Shown: positions 26,495-37,000 of the stretch, piece after piece
How positions within the stretch are numbered: position 1 is the stretch's first letter
How the letters are laid out: the number at the start of each line of letters is the position of its first letter
Assembly: GCA_024401535.1 (NCBI GenBank)
Contig: JAKSKX010000013.1
Location: 1 to 64,000, forward strand
Source: Paludibacteraceae bacterium
Lineage (GTDB): Bacteria > Bacteroidota > Bacteroidia > Bacteroidales > Paludibacteraceae
DNA: 64,000 nt
Reading direction: 5' to 3'
Program-made: the position numbers and the translations under genes
Notes under the pieces: model-generated
What the model was told of the DNA's origin: nothing
Databases searched by the model: none
The model's input: the letters and a program-made list of their open reading frames with translations, nothing else

Positions 26495-28357
26495 ATGGCA
26501 AACAAGACAAATAATACGAGTGCGAAACTTTATCCTTCGTGGGTGCTTTCTGCGATAGCCGGAGTGGTTATGCTTGCCGCTCTTATGTATAACTATTTCA
26601 GCAGTCAGGAGGATTATTTCTATGCACTTCATCTTCATACTCTTTTTACTGACAATGAACCTTACTACGAGGAGTTGCAGAGAAATTCGGCATGGCTCAT
26701 GACTCTTGTCGGAAGCTATTTGACGCAGTTTTTTATGAATGCGAAGTTCCCTTCCATTGCAATTCCATTGCTATGCGTGTGTCAGTTCCTTATCCTTGAG
26801 GGTTTGTTCTCTGCAAGACTTCGCAAATGGAGTTTTGCCTTGACATGTGCCTTGCTGTTGCCTTCACTGTTAGCCTATATTTCGGGGCAGAACTATGACT
26901 ATGCCATTTATGATCGTTTTGATGGTTCGTCATATTTAGTCCTGTTCCTTGGCCAGATGCTGTCTGTCGGCTTGTTTGCGCTGTCAAGAATACCGGTCAA
27001 GTTTTCTTATGCGATAGCTCTTGTTTTGTCATTGATGCTTTCTCCCTTTGTCGGAATATTCTCGTTGGTGTCAGTCTTGATGGTATGTTCCGATAGTGTA
27101 GTAGAGAAAAACAAGCAGAAGATGATGGTATCGTCTTTGTTTTTTGTTGCGGCAATAGGATTGATGCTGTTTTGTGGAGCGAACCGTTTCCATGAATTCT
27201 GGTACATCACACTTTTTGCTCCGTTGATCAACCAGATGTATAACCTGACATTCTATTATGCGCTGGCTTCGGTTGTCGTGCTTGCCTTGCTGCCATTGCT
27301 CCAGTTAGTTGCTAAGAGAGATGAGTCTAAGGTTACAGTTACGCCTATATTGCTCACTATGCTTTGTTCTGTGGTTATGATGTTCGTTTCGACAGACATA
27401 CTTGCATATAAAGATCAGAATTTCTATGCCGAGTTGAAGGCAAAGAGATTGCTGGACAATCACGAATGGAAGAAACTATACACGCTTACTAGCAAGGTCA
27501 AGAATCCGACAACTACAATCATAGCATATCAGGAGATAGCGACAATGTTGCGAGAGAAAATGATCAAGGACGCGTTCAACATCGAACCGGCATTCTTCAG
27601 CTATAACACCAGTCACTTTGCAACATCTCATTTTATTCATTATGCGGACCTAGCCTATTACGCAGGCCTTCCAAATACATCGTTGTTCTATGCAATGGAA
27701 ACAAAGCAGCTTTCGGGACTGGATTTCGGAGTGCTAAAGAACATGCAGGAGGCTGCTATGCTTAACAAAGAGTATGATTTGGCGAGAAAATATCAGGACC
27801 TTCTTGCTTCAAGTCCTGTGTACGAGGAGTATGCAGAGACTTGGAGAGGCTATATTGCCGACACTTCAAAGATGTACAGAGATCTGCCTCATTTGCGTTT
27901 GGTGGAAAGACTCATAGATTATTCCCCTGCTGTATATTCTGCGACAAGCATTCAGGAGGTAATCATGAACCGAGCTGCTCTGGTGAATGGCTTGACTTTG
28001 CTCGTTCGCTTGTATTGTGATATGTATCAAAGAGATATGAAACGATTCTCGCAGGATGTTGTAGCCTGTCGAAACTATTTCGAGACTCGAAAGGTGCCTT
28101 CTGTGATTCAAGAGGCATGTGTAATCTGTGATCTTGCCGGGGACCACCTTCCAATGCAGAATATTCGTGTAGATAACGATGTGTTTACAAAGACTTGCAA
28201 CATTGTCAAGGAAGTCAATGCGATAAACAACAACAAGCTTGCGACTACAAGACTCAAGTCCCGTTACAAGGGCTCATATACATACTATTACTTGCTTAGC
28301 ACTACTGACAATTCCATGTACAAAGGTGCTGTCGCTTTCAAAAAGGATAATAAATAA
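26495..28357 (+). CDS. Multi-pass membrane protein with TPR-like C-terminal half (DUF6057-like)
   Basis: A 620-residue integral membrane protein. The first half holds about 10 hydrophobic segments (first at about 13-32, last at about 285-305). The second half (about 320-620) is soluble and helical, with alternating aromatic helices (LDNHEWKKLYTL ... YADLAYYAGLPNTSLFYAME ... EYDLARKYQDLLASS) that suggest TPR-like repeats. It resembles a Bacteroidota-restricted family I associate with DUF6057; that name is from memory and unverified. It sits 14 bp after the phosphatase gene and 9 bp before the TolB-like gene, so the last two proteins may form a membrane/periplasm pair. Function is unknown. Confidence 0.7.
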   Translation: MANKTNNTSAKLYPSWVLSAIAGVVMLAALMYNYFSSQEDYFYALHLHTLFTDNEPYYEELQRNSAWLMTLVGSYLTQFFMNAKFPSIAIPLLCVCQFLILEGLFSARLRKWSFALTCALLLPSLLAYISGQNYDYAIYDRFDGSSYLVLFLGQMLSVGLFALSRIPVKFSYAIALVLSLMLSPFVGIFSLVSVLMVCSDSVVEKNKQKMMVSSLFFVAAIGLMLFCGANRFHEFWYITLFAPLINQMYNLTFYYALASVVVLALLPLLQLVAKRDESKVTVTPILLTMLCSVVMMFVSTDILAYKDQNFYAELKAKRLLDNHEWKKLYTLTSKVKNPTTTIIAYQEIATMLREKMIKDAFNIEPAFFSYNTSHFATSHFIHYADLAYYAGLPNTSLFYAMETKQLSGLDFGVLKNMQEAAMLNKEYDLARKYQDLLASSPVYEEYAETWRGYIADTSKMYRDLPHLRLVERLIDYSPAVYSATSIQEVIMNRAALVNGLTLLVRLYCDMYQRDMKRFSQDVVACRNYFETRKVPSVIQEACVICDLAGDHLPMQNIRVDNDVFTKTCNIVKEVNAINNNKLATTRLKSRYKGSYTYYYLLSTTDNSMYKGAVAFKKDNK

Positions 28358-28366
28358 TTTATTTCT

Positions 28367-29953
28367 ATGGAGATTTGTCATCATAAAATATCTTTGACCT
28401 TTAACCGCTTGATGTTTGCTTTAGCATCGGCTGTGTTTTTGTGCCATTGCAGTTCAGTTCCCATGGTAAATATTGACGATTATGAGGATGGGGGAGAACC
28501 GAACATTTATCCGGCTGAGTATAAGAACGCTCTGATTCCTTGTAATATAGGACCTATGAATTTCCAGATTAAAGAGAATAGAGCGAGCTTGTATGCAGAC
28601 CTCTTTTCCGCCAATTATAATGTTACATTGAAGGCTGACGAGGATGGTATTGTCAAGATTCCTGTTTCGGATTGGAAGAATCTAAAGGAAGGTTCTGAAA
28701 AAATAGGCGTTCAGATAAGAGCCTTTGACAAAGATTCGGCTACAGGCAAAGACAAATGCTATCTCTACCAGGAGTTCAGTTTTATTATATCCAAAGATTC
28801 CATAGACAAGTATCTGACTTACCGCTTGATAGAGCCAAGCTATCAGGCTTCCGGTAAAATGGGTTTGTTTGCCTATGACATCGAGAACTGCGAAGAAACA
28901 CCCATCGTGACTGTGTCCAAGCAGTACTCTATACATGATGACCGCAACCAGATGTGTGTGAACTGCCACCATATCCAAAAGAAGAAGGATGGAATTTCCA
29001 TGTTCTACTATCGCGGAAAGACCGGTGGTTTGATTGTAACAAACGGGAAGGAAATAAAGAAGATAAATACAAAGGTTGGTGATTTGGCCTATGGAACTTC
29101 TTATTCATCAATACATCCGACCAAGCCATACATAGCGATGTCTTCAGCATTGACACGACAGATGTTCCACCTGATAGGTAATAGAAAACTTGATGTGTTC
29201 GATTGGGCAAGCGACCTTGTCCTATACGATTTTGAAAAGAACAGCATAACCAATATTATCCGAACAAAGGACAAGCAGGAAAGCTTTCCGGAGTGGAGCG
29301 TTGACGGCAAGAGCCTTTTTTATGTGTCAACTGATACCGTGTTCAATTTCGAGAACTACCAGGACATGAAGTATGAGCTGATGCAGATTGACTTTGACGA
29401 GACCTCCAAGTCATGGAGTAACTCCCGCAAGATTCTGTCTTTTGCGGACAGGGATTCCTCGGTAACTATGCCAAAGGTTTCTCCGAATGGTAAATACATA
29501 GCCTTGACAAGGTCGAAGTTCGGAGTAAGCACACAGACAAACCAAACTGCAGATCTGATAATTATGGATTTGTCTGACAGCAAGTTGTTGGATACCCGTA
29601 TATTGAACAGCGATGAGGCTGACAGCTATCATTCATGGAGCAGCAACTCAAAATGGATGGTTTTGGCTAGCCGCAGGGAAAACGGAAACTATATGCGTCT
29701 TTATTTGTTCCATGTTGGCGACAACGGGGAACTTTCAAGTCCGTTTGTCGTTCCCAGAACAAATCCTTTATATTACCACTATTTCCTCAAGAGCTATAAT
29801 GTGCCGGAACTTGTAACATCCTTGCCAAAGCCGACAGAGTGCGACTACGAGAAGATGATGCTTGACGTTACAGCCCAGGATGCATCGTTCGATTCCCAAA
29901 TGGATTCCATTGTTGACGGACACAGCTCAGCAAGCCAGATAGTAAAACCATAG
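28367..29953 (+). CDS. TolB-like beta-propeller protein with a CxxCH haem motif
   Basis: A 528-residue exported protein. The N-terminal hydrophobic segment ends in FLCHCSS; Cys28 may be lipidated, though the lipobox is not classical. A central CVNCH motif at residues 197-201 is a c-type haem attachment site. From about 215 on, WD40/PD40-type repeats occur (SSIHPTKPYIAMSS, EWSVDGKSLFYVS, KVSPNGKYIALTRS, HSWSSNSKWMVLAS), forming a TolB-like propeller. It follows the DUF6057-like gene by 9 bp. Cytochrome-like proteins of this type suggest a role in extracytoplasmic redox or sensing, but no partner reductase is in the window. The haem prediction rests on one motif. Confidence 0.78.
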   Translation: MEICHHKISLTFNRLMFALASAVFLCHCSSVPMVNIDDYEDGGEPNIYPAEYKNALIPCNIGPMNFQIKENRASLYADLFSANYNVTLKADEDGIVKIPVSDWKNLKEGSEKIGVQIRAFDKDSATGKDKCYLYQEFSFIISKDSIDKYLTYRLIEPSYQASGKMGLFAYDIENCEETPIVTVSKQYSIHDDRNQMCVNCHHIQKKKDGISMFYYRGKTGGLIVTNGKEIKKINTKVGDLAYGTSYSSIHPTKPYIAMSSALTRQMFHLIGNRKLDVFDWASDLVLYDFEKNSITNIIRTKDKQESFPEWSVDGKSLFYVSTDTVFNFENYQDMKYELMQIDFDETSKSWSNSRKILSFADRDSSVTMPKVSPNGKYIALTRSKFGVSTQTNQTADLIIMDLSDSKLLDTRILNSDEADSYHSWSSNSKWMVLASRRENGNYMRLYLFHVGDNGELSSPFVVPRTNPLYYHYFLKSYNVPELVTSLPKPTECDYEKMMLDVTAQDASFDSQMDSIVDGHSSASQIVKP

Positions 29954-30155
29954 ACGTTTGAGAGTTTCTGTAACTAAGCGGTAATCAGTTGCAAATCAAA
30001 TATATGGTCAAAACAAATTTGCAAAATTCCGGTCTTCCCATATTTATAAAGAATTTGATGGGAAGGTTGGGCATTTGCCATGAATCTAATTCGATTGGAG
30101 CTAAGGGAAACATCCAATAAACATAGAATTCATTGAGATAACGATATAACTTTTT

Positions 30156-30821
30156 ATGGACGTAAAAATTGAGCAGTCTTGGAAAGAAGTACTTCGGGAT
30201 GAATTTGAAAAGGATTACTTTGTCAAGTTAACCGAATTTGTAAGGGAGCAGTATGCTTCGAGCGTTACGGTTTTTCCTCCGGCAAACTGCATTTTTGCCG
30301 CCTATGATTTTTGTCCGTTCGACCAAGTGAAGGTGGTTGTTATCGGCCAGGACCCATATTTCAATCCAGGTCAAGCCAACGGCATCGCTTTCTCTGTGCA
30401 GGATGGAACAAAAATTCCCGATTCCTTGAGGAACATATTTCAGGAGGTCAATACTGACACAGGGGCTCCTATACCGACATCAGGCAACCTGGAGAGGTGG
30501 GCGCGACAGGGAGTTTTGCTTACAAATGCCATCCTAACGGTAAACCAGGGCGCTCCATTGAGCCATAAGGGAATGGGCTGGGAAAAACTGCAGAACCGAG
30601 TGATAGATGAACTGTCAAGCAAGCGCAGAAACCTTGTGTTCATGCTCTGGGGAGCCTTTGCCCAGGACAAAGAAAAAAGAATAGACACATCGAAGCATCT
30701 TGTGTTGAAAGCTCCGCATCCTTCTCCTTTGTCGGCATATCGCGGATTCTTCGGATGCAGACATTTTTCGAAGGCGAATGCATATTTAAGGCAGCACGGA
30801 CTGGAAGAAATACAGTGGTAG
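30156..30821 (+). CDS. ung: Uracil-DNA glycosylase
   Basis: A 221-residue family 1 UDG, which removes uracil from DNA to start base-excision repair. The water-activating loop is GQDPYFNPGQANG, with catalytic Asp66. The leucine/intercalation loop HPSPLSAYRGFFG starts at His188, and the uracil-binding Asn lies in LLTNAILTVN. The usual GQDPYHG has His and Gly at the positions that are Phe69 and Asn70 here, a departure from the common motif. It is monocistronic; no clear promoter was recognised in the 200 bp upstream, where an 8-bp inverted repeat (CTTCCCAT 30034-30041, ATGGGAAG 30058-30065) lies. Confidence 0.93.
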   Translation: MDVKIEQSWKEVLRDEFEKDYFVKLTEFVREQYASSVTVFPPANCIFAAYDFCPFDQVKVVVIGQDPYFNPGQANGIAFSVQDGTKIPDSLRNIFQEVNTDTGAPIPTSGNLERWARQGVLLTNAILTVNQGAPLSHKGMGWEKLQNRVIDELSSKRRNLVFMLWGAFAQDKEKRIDTSKHLVLKAPHPSPLSAYRGFFGCRHFSKANAYLRQHGLEEIQW

Positions 30822-30856
30822 TCATTGCCCTTTGAACGAAAATATGGTGTTTTTTC

Positions 30857-30886
30857 TTGTTCTATAAAATAAAATGATTATTTTTG
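30857..30886 (+). promoter_or_regulatory. Promoter of the giant RCC1-repeat gene
   Basis: TTG at 30857-30859 and TATTTTTG at 30879-30886, 19 bases apart, giving a 5' leader of about 105 nt. Confidence 0.6.
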
Positions 30887-31000
30887 CCCATTGAAAAACA
30901 TCAATATAGGTGCATTTTGTGTGGATTATTGTGCCTAAATTGTTGATTATAGGATAGATAATATTTAGAGAATAGTATAATAGGGAAAATATAACGTATC

Positions 31001-34000
31001 ATGAAAAAACGTTTTTATATAGCGCTGTTAATGCTTTTTGCTGCTGTGGGAAATGCATTCTCACAGAGTATGACCATTTCCGGTGGTAATGATCACGGTT
31101 TGATTATTTGTGCCCAAGGATATCTATATACTTGGGGAAACAATATGGGTAGCACTGGCGGTCCATATTTGGGAATTGACCCCCAGGATCCCAAATACGG
31201 TGGTTTAGCTGGTGATAAGTTTGTGACATTGCCAGCTCAGGTTAAGACAGATAATTTGACTTTTAGTCAGGTAACAGCTGGTTCTGGAGCGTTTAACCTT
31301 GCACTTTCTTGTCATAAAGTTGTTTATGCTTGGGGTGATAACAATAGTGGTGCTTGTGGTCAGGGTTCTTCTTATAATGGGAATACTGTTAAATTTCCAG
31401 TTCCTGTATTGAGAGGAGAAACTTCTGGTTATACCGAGGATGGAAAGCCTGGAGGTGATTATTTAGGTGGAGTAAAATGGGTTGCAGGTAGTACAAATCA
31501 GGGATTTGCCATTACAGAAGACGATCGAGTTGTTTGTTGGGGAGTTCCTGGATGGACAGGTGGTTCTTGGTTAAATGCTAGTCTTGATCCTCGTGCACCT
31601 TCGTATGTACGTGATAAGGCAGGTAATATAATAGAGAATGTAACACATATTTCCGGAGGTGACGATAATGTATATATGAGAACAGCCGACGGAAAACTTT
31701 ATTCTATCGGTAACTGCAATGGTTTTAATTTGACAAGTGGAGCGTCTGTAAATTATGCAGTTCAAGTATTGAAGTCCGATGGAACGGAACTTGACAATAT
31801 TCGTATGTCTGCTGCAGGAGATAAGTGTGGTTTTGCAGTAACAAATGATGGTTTCCTTTGGGGATGGGGAGATTCTTGGGGTGGTTGTCCTGGAATTGCT
31901 CCTAATGTGGGTTCTGGACGTGCACAAAAGGTTAGCTCTGGAGATTATAAGGATATTTCAGGAGAAGCATATTTGACTGATGTGACTCAGGTTATCGGTG
32001 GACGTGGTCATGGTGCTGCGATTACAAAGGAGGGTTATCTGCTATATTGGGGCGTTAACGACGGTTCTAATGGAGGTGTCGCACCGGATCCGAAGGCTAC
32101 AGCTCAGTCAACAAACGGACATCCAATATTTGCTTTCTATTGCAAGGAGGGTACTTGTGACCAGAGAGGAGATACCGTGAAGAATGCCGTTGCCATTTCT
32201 CGTGGCGATAACTTCGATTTTATGGTCAATGACAAGGATGAGTACTATGCTTGGGGATTGAATGACCTAGGTCAGTTAGGTATCGGTAGCAAGTGTGATT
32301 TGGTGCAGTGCTTGAAGAAGATTGAAACCATTCCTTGTGAAATTCAGGATGTGTGTCCTTCTGTCTTCATGATTGATGTTAATAAGTGTCCAGGCGAGGA
32401 AATTGAACTTGACTGTGGATATGTTGTGCCGATTGGAAAGGAGAAGAGATACTATATCGAATGGTATTATACAGCTGAAGGTGAAACTGAACCTACAAAG
32501 TTAAATAAGTCCAACATACAAAAGGGTGCGACTGGTAATTATATACACGATGCAAGCTATGACACTGACCCATACAACAAGGCTAAGATTCTGATTACAA
32601 AGCCAGGTAGATATAAGGTTATTGCATATTATGTCGGAGCTAATATTCCTTGTGACGCTTGTGAACCTTCAGAGGTTGAGATAGAGGTCAAGGATATGGA
32701 TATGCCTGTCGATACAGTTATTATAGACATGCAGTGTGCTGCTGTTCCTATGAGACCAGCAAAGACAGAAACTATATGTTTTGAGGCTGTTGTAAATGAC
32801 AAGTTCTATAAGAAGGCAACTGACAAGGTTACATTTGCAGCTTTCGCTACTGCTACAAGCAAGGATACCTTAGTCGATGTCGCTGGAAAAAGCATTGTTG
32901 TAAATACAACTGGTAATGGCGGTGAGATTAAGTTCTGTGTTCCCGGCAATCTAATCGAAGAGATTGTAGATAATAAGGACGAGGACTCAAATGATACAAT
33001 ATACAATGTTTGGATTGAGGATATTACTCAGTTTGAAACAACTCTGTTGGAGAAAAAAACTCCTACAACTGCAGCAGGAAACTATTATGGTAGCTTTACT
33101 CAGATTATTAGCATGGCATCTCCTGCCGAGTTGAAGAGCTTTTCTATCTTCGCGGCGGGATTGCAAGATCAACCTGGAACATTGACTGTGACTCCAATTA
33201 TTTTAAGAGGAGGCTCAGAAACTACTTCTGGTTATACTTTGGGTTCTGAATTTGCTAGAGGTAAGAAGCAGACATTTACTTTGAATAAGGCTGATGGTAT
33301 TCAGGAATGTAAAGTCCTCTGTGACTTGGTTTTGCCTGTTAATTCAGTTCGTGGCTCAGAGTATGTCTTAGCTGCAGAAATAACTATTAATAATGGTGGT
33401 TTCTATACTGAGAAATTAGCTCCTGCCGGAGATGGATCTAATAGTGTAATGTATGGAACACCATATCTTGATTCTGAGAAGTTCGGAATCAAGGCTATCG
33501 GTTCTACTTCTAATGGTTTGACTACAGCAAACCCAGGTAGAGATAACATTTTCTGGAACATTACATTCGGTAAGATGACAGATTATGACTGTGGCCGTAT
33601 CATGTTGTCTGCCCGTTATGGCTGCCCTCCATGTAAGAAGCCGGATCTAGACAGGGAAGGAAACAGAGTTTCTATTACTGTAAATAGTGAGGCTGCAGAA
33701 AAGGATACTAAGGGTGATAAAGTGCTAGAGTTGTGTAAGGAAACTCCTAAGGTTACCCTTAACATCAACAAGTTGTTGTATGAAGGCGTTGATGCAGGAA
33801 AGACTTTCGATGTTCTTTGGTTTGATCAACTTGATGACTTGGATGACGCTAAGGCATTGGAAAAGGGTAATGCTTCGTCTTTGGTTCTTCAGACTGATTG
33901 GGCTACTGTTGCTGGTAGTGAAGATATCGAGAAAGATGTTGAGAAGATGTACTATGTAATGGTTAGAGATAACGAGAAGTCCGATGCTTCGGCTTGTTTC

Positions 34001-37000
34001 CAGTTTGACTCTATCAAGGTTATCGCTCACCCTGTCCCTCTAGATACACTTAAATGGCTTGAGTTCTGTGTCGGAACATTGGAAGACGAGCCAGTATTCG
34101 AAATAGCAGATAAGACTATCAATTGGGTTACAAAGCCTGCTGCTGTTATGTCTATGACAGAATCAGCTACATTCGACTATACTGTTACTGACGTTGCTAC
34201 CGGATGCGAAGGTCCAACACAGACATTGAAGATTACAGTTAATTCAACAGAAGAGCCTGATGTCAAGGAGGAGGAGTCTGTTCTTATGGACCCTGCAAAA
34301 CATTACTCGTTGAGTGCTGCAGTTAATGCGGTAGCAAAGGACTGCGAAATTAAGTGGTATAAGGAAGAAACTGATAGGACTGCGCTTTCATCTGCAGAAG
34401 AGGATATATCTCTTGCTGTTGATGGTGAGTACACATTCTGGGCTGAGCAGGTTAATACTGAGACAGGATGTGTGAGCAAGAGAGTCAAGTTCACACTAAT
34501 TATTAATGATGCACCTCTTCCTCTTGTTAAGAATGAGAGCTTGTGTATAGGAGATAAGATTACATCCCTTGAGAGTTATGTGTCTTCTCCAGATGACGGA
34601 AATACATACCAGTTCAACTGGTACTCAGAAGCAGAGAAGGATGCGCCAAAGGGTACAGGTTCCACTACAGCCCCTTCTTTTGAAGCTACTGAAACAGGAA
34701 AGAGAGAGGCTAAATTCTATGTCAGCCAGACTAACTTAGGTACTGGTGCAGAAAGTGAGAAGGTTGCTGTCGTTGTAAAAGTTCATGACGTTGCTACACT
34801 TGACTTGTCTGCTAACAATCTGGAATACTGTATCGGGGAACCAGGTGCCAAGGGTGATGAGTTGACATTCTCTGAGAAATCTGATGGTGACTTCACTAAG
34901 GCATTTTGGTCTGATGATGAGTCTTTCACAACAAAGAAGGATTCTTGGACACCAGATATTGATGCTGCCGGAGATTTCACATTCTATGTTCAGCCTACAT
35001 ATACAAACAAGCCAACAAATACCACATTTGCTTCGGAAGTTTGTAAAGGAAAGGTTCAGTCAATTACTATCAAAGTAAACAAGACTGAAACCCCTACTTC
35101 AGAAAAGAACTTTTCTGTTCAGTATATGAAGGATCAGCAGCCGTTCAAGCCTGTATTGACTCAAGAGCCAAAGACTGTTATCTCTGCTTCTGGTCACACT
35201 TTGAAGTGGTATAAGGAAGATGGAGAAACTCCAACTTCTGAACCTACTCCAAAACCATATTTGGATACAGATAAAGGAGACAAGAGAGAGATTTACTGGG
35301 TTTCTCAAGTTGATAATACTACAGGTTGCGAGAGTGAGAAGGTGAAGGTGACTATCGTTGTTTCTGGTTATCCAATGCCAGAGGTTGAGAACCTTCAATA
35401 TTGTCAGCCAGATGCTTCTACGCCAATTAGCGCTGTGTTAACTGCTACCATAACTGAGGTTTCAACTGATCAGCCTGCCGCAGACTTTACTTTGGTTTGG
35501 TATGATGAGAATCCGGAAGTTAATGAAAATGCTACAGAATATACTTCAATCAACCTTGAAGATTATGCTGCTGAGTTCAAGTCATTCACAGGTAAGGAGT
35601 ATAAAAAATCATTCTTTGTGCGTCAGAGATATAAGACTCACACAGCATCAGTTCCTGCCCAGAGTGCTGCAAGCGAGTTGGTTGTTACAGTTTATGCTCG
35701 ACCTATCTTGACTACAGATAATGCAGAACCTATATGTAAGGGAGACAAGGTTGACTTGTCTAAGTATTATGAGGTTTCTAACGAGGTTATATTGAAGGTT
35801 AATGCAGTTTATGCTGACGATCTTGGTAACGAGTTGAGCAGGACTTCGTTCGTTAGCGAGGCTGGAACTTATCAGGTTCAGGGATACTTCCATCTTGATG
35901 CTATCAATCAGGACTGTAAGTCTGACTGGGGCAAGATCAAGGTTACTGTAGATGAACTTGCGGTTGCAATCGATGGCTCTCCTACTACATGTCCAGGAGT
36001 TCCAGTTGAATTGACTCCTATAATTACTACTAATGTTAAGGATGCTTCTAAGATTAGCTACAGCTGGAGTACTTCGGCCGGAGTTAAGGACAATAGTGAA
36101 ATTTTCAGCACTACAGAAAAGGGTCTAGAGAAGACAGGTAACAAAGTCGTAGTTGATTTGTCCGTAACTGCAGGAGCTTGTCTGAATGTAACTCCTGAAA
36201 AGAAACATGAGATTGAAGTCGGTGACGGTCTTGTAAGTGCTACTTTGACATTTACAGAGAAGAATAACGCACAGTCAGGTAAGAGCTATGATGTAAATGA
36301 CAAGAAGAATGGACCTACATTCTCTAGCTGTAATGGTAATGTTACTGTCAAGTTTACTAATGTAGAATACACTGACCCACACTTTACATTTACTTCTGAT
36401 AAGGGCCATAGCGGAAGCGGTGAGTTCAGTCCTACAGGCGCTGACTTCGGTGCTAAGATTGGAACTTATGTAGTGTCTTACAATAACGAGTGTCCAACTC
36501 AGTTCACATTCACTATTAGAGATGTTTCAATATCGTTGGCTGATGAGAAGCGATCTAGTAATCTTGATATTTGTGAGGATGAAGAGTTCTCTGTAGAGTT
36601 GACCATTAATCATGCTTCTAGCGACAGATACAATATTGAATGGTATTTGAATGGCGACAAGGCAAGTCCATTGGCTCAGACAGGCGAGAAACTATTGATC
36701 AAGCCTGCCAAGGTCTCTGATTCCGGAGTTTATTCTTACAAGGTTTCTAACGAGTCTTGTTCATTTGAGGATAAGATTGCTCAGGGTCTTCCTCTAACTG
36801 TTAAGCCTAAGATCAAGATTGGCTCAGGATTGGTAACAAGGTACGAGGTTACTCGTGAGGACAGCAAGGCTATGTCTATTCCTTTCGATGTTCCTGCTGA
36901 CCCTTCTGAAATTGCAAGTGGCATCATGTGGCAGGAAGACGGAGAGACAGTCTTGACTGGTGCTGATGTTGTAGCTTCTTCTGTAATGAAGGATCATCAC

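Noticed and set aside
30034-30065. Inverted repeat CTTCCCAT/ATGGGAAG before ung as a terminator or operator
   Set aside because: No T tract, a 16-base loop and no second copy; function cannot be supported.
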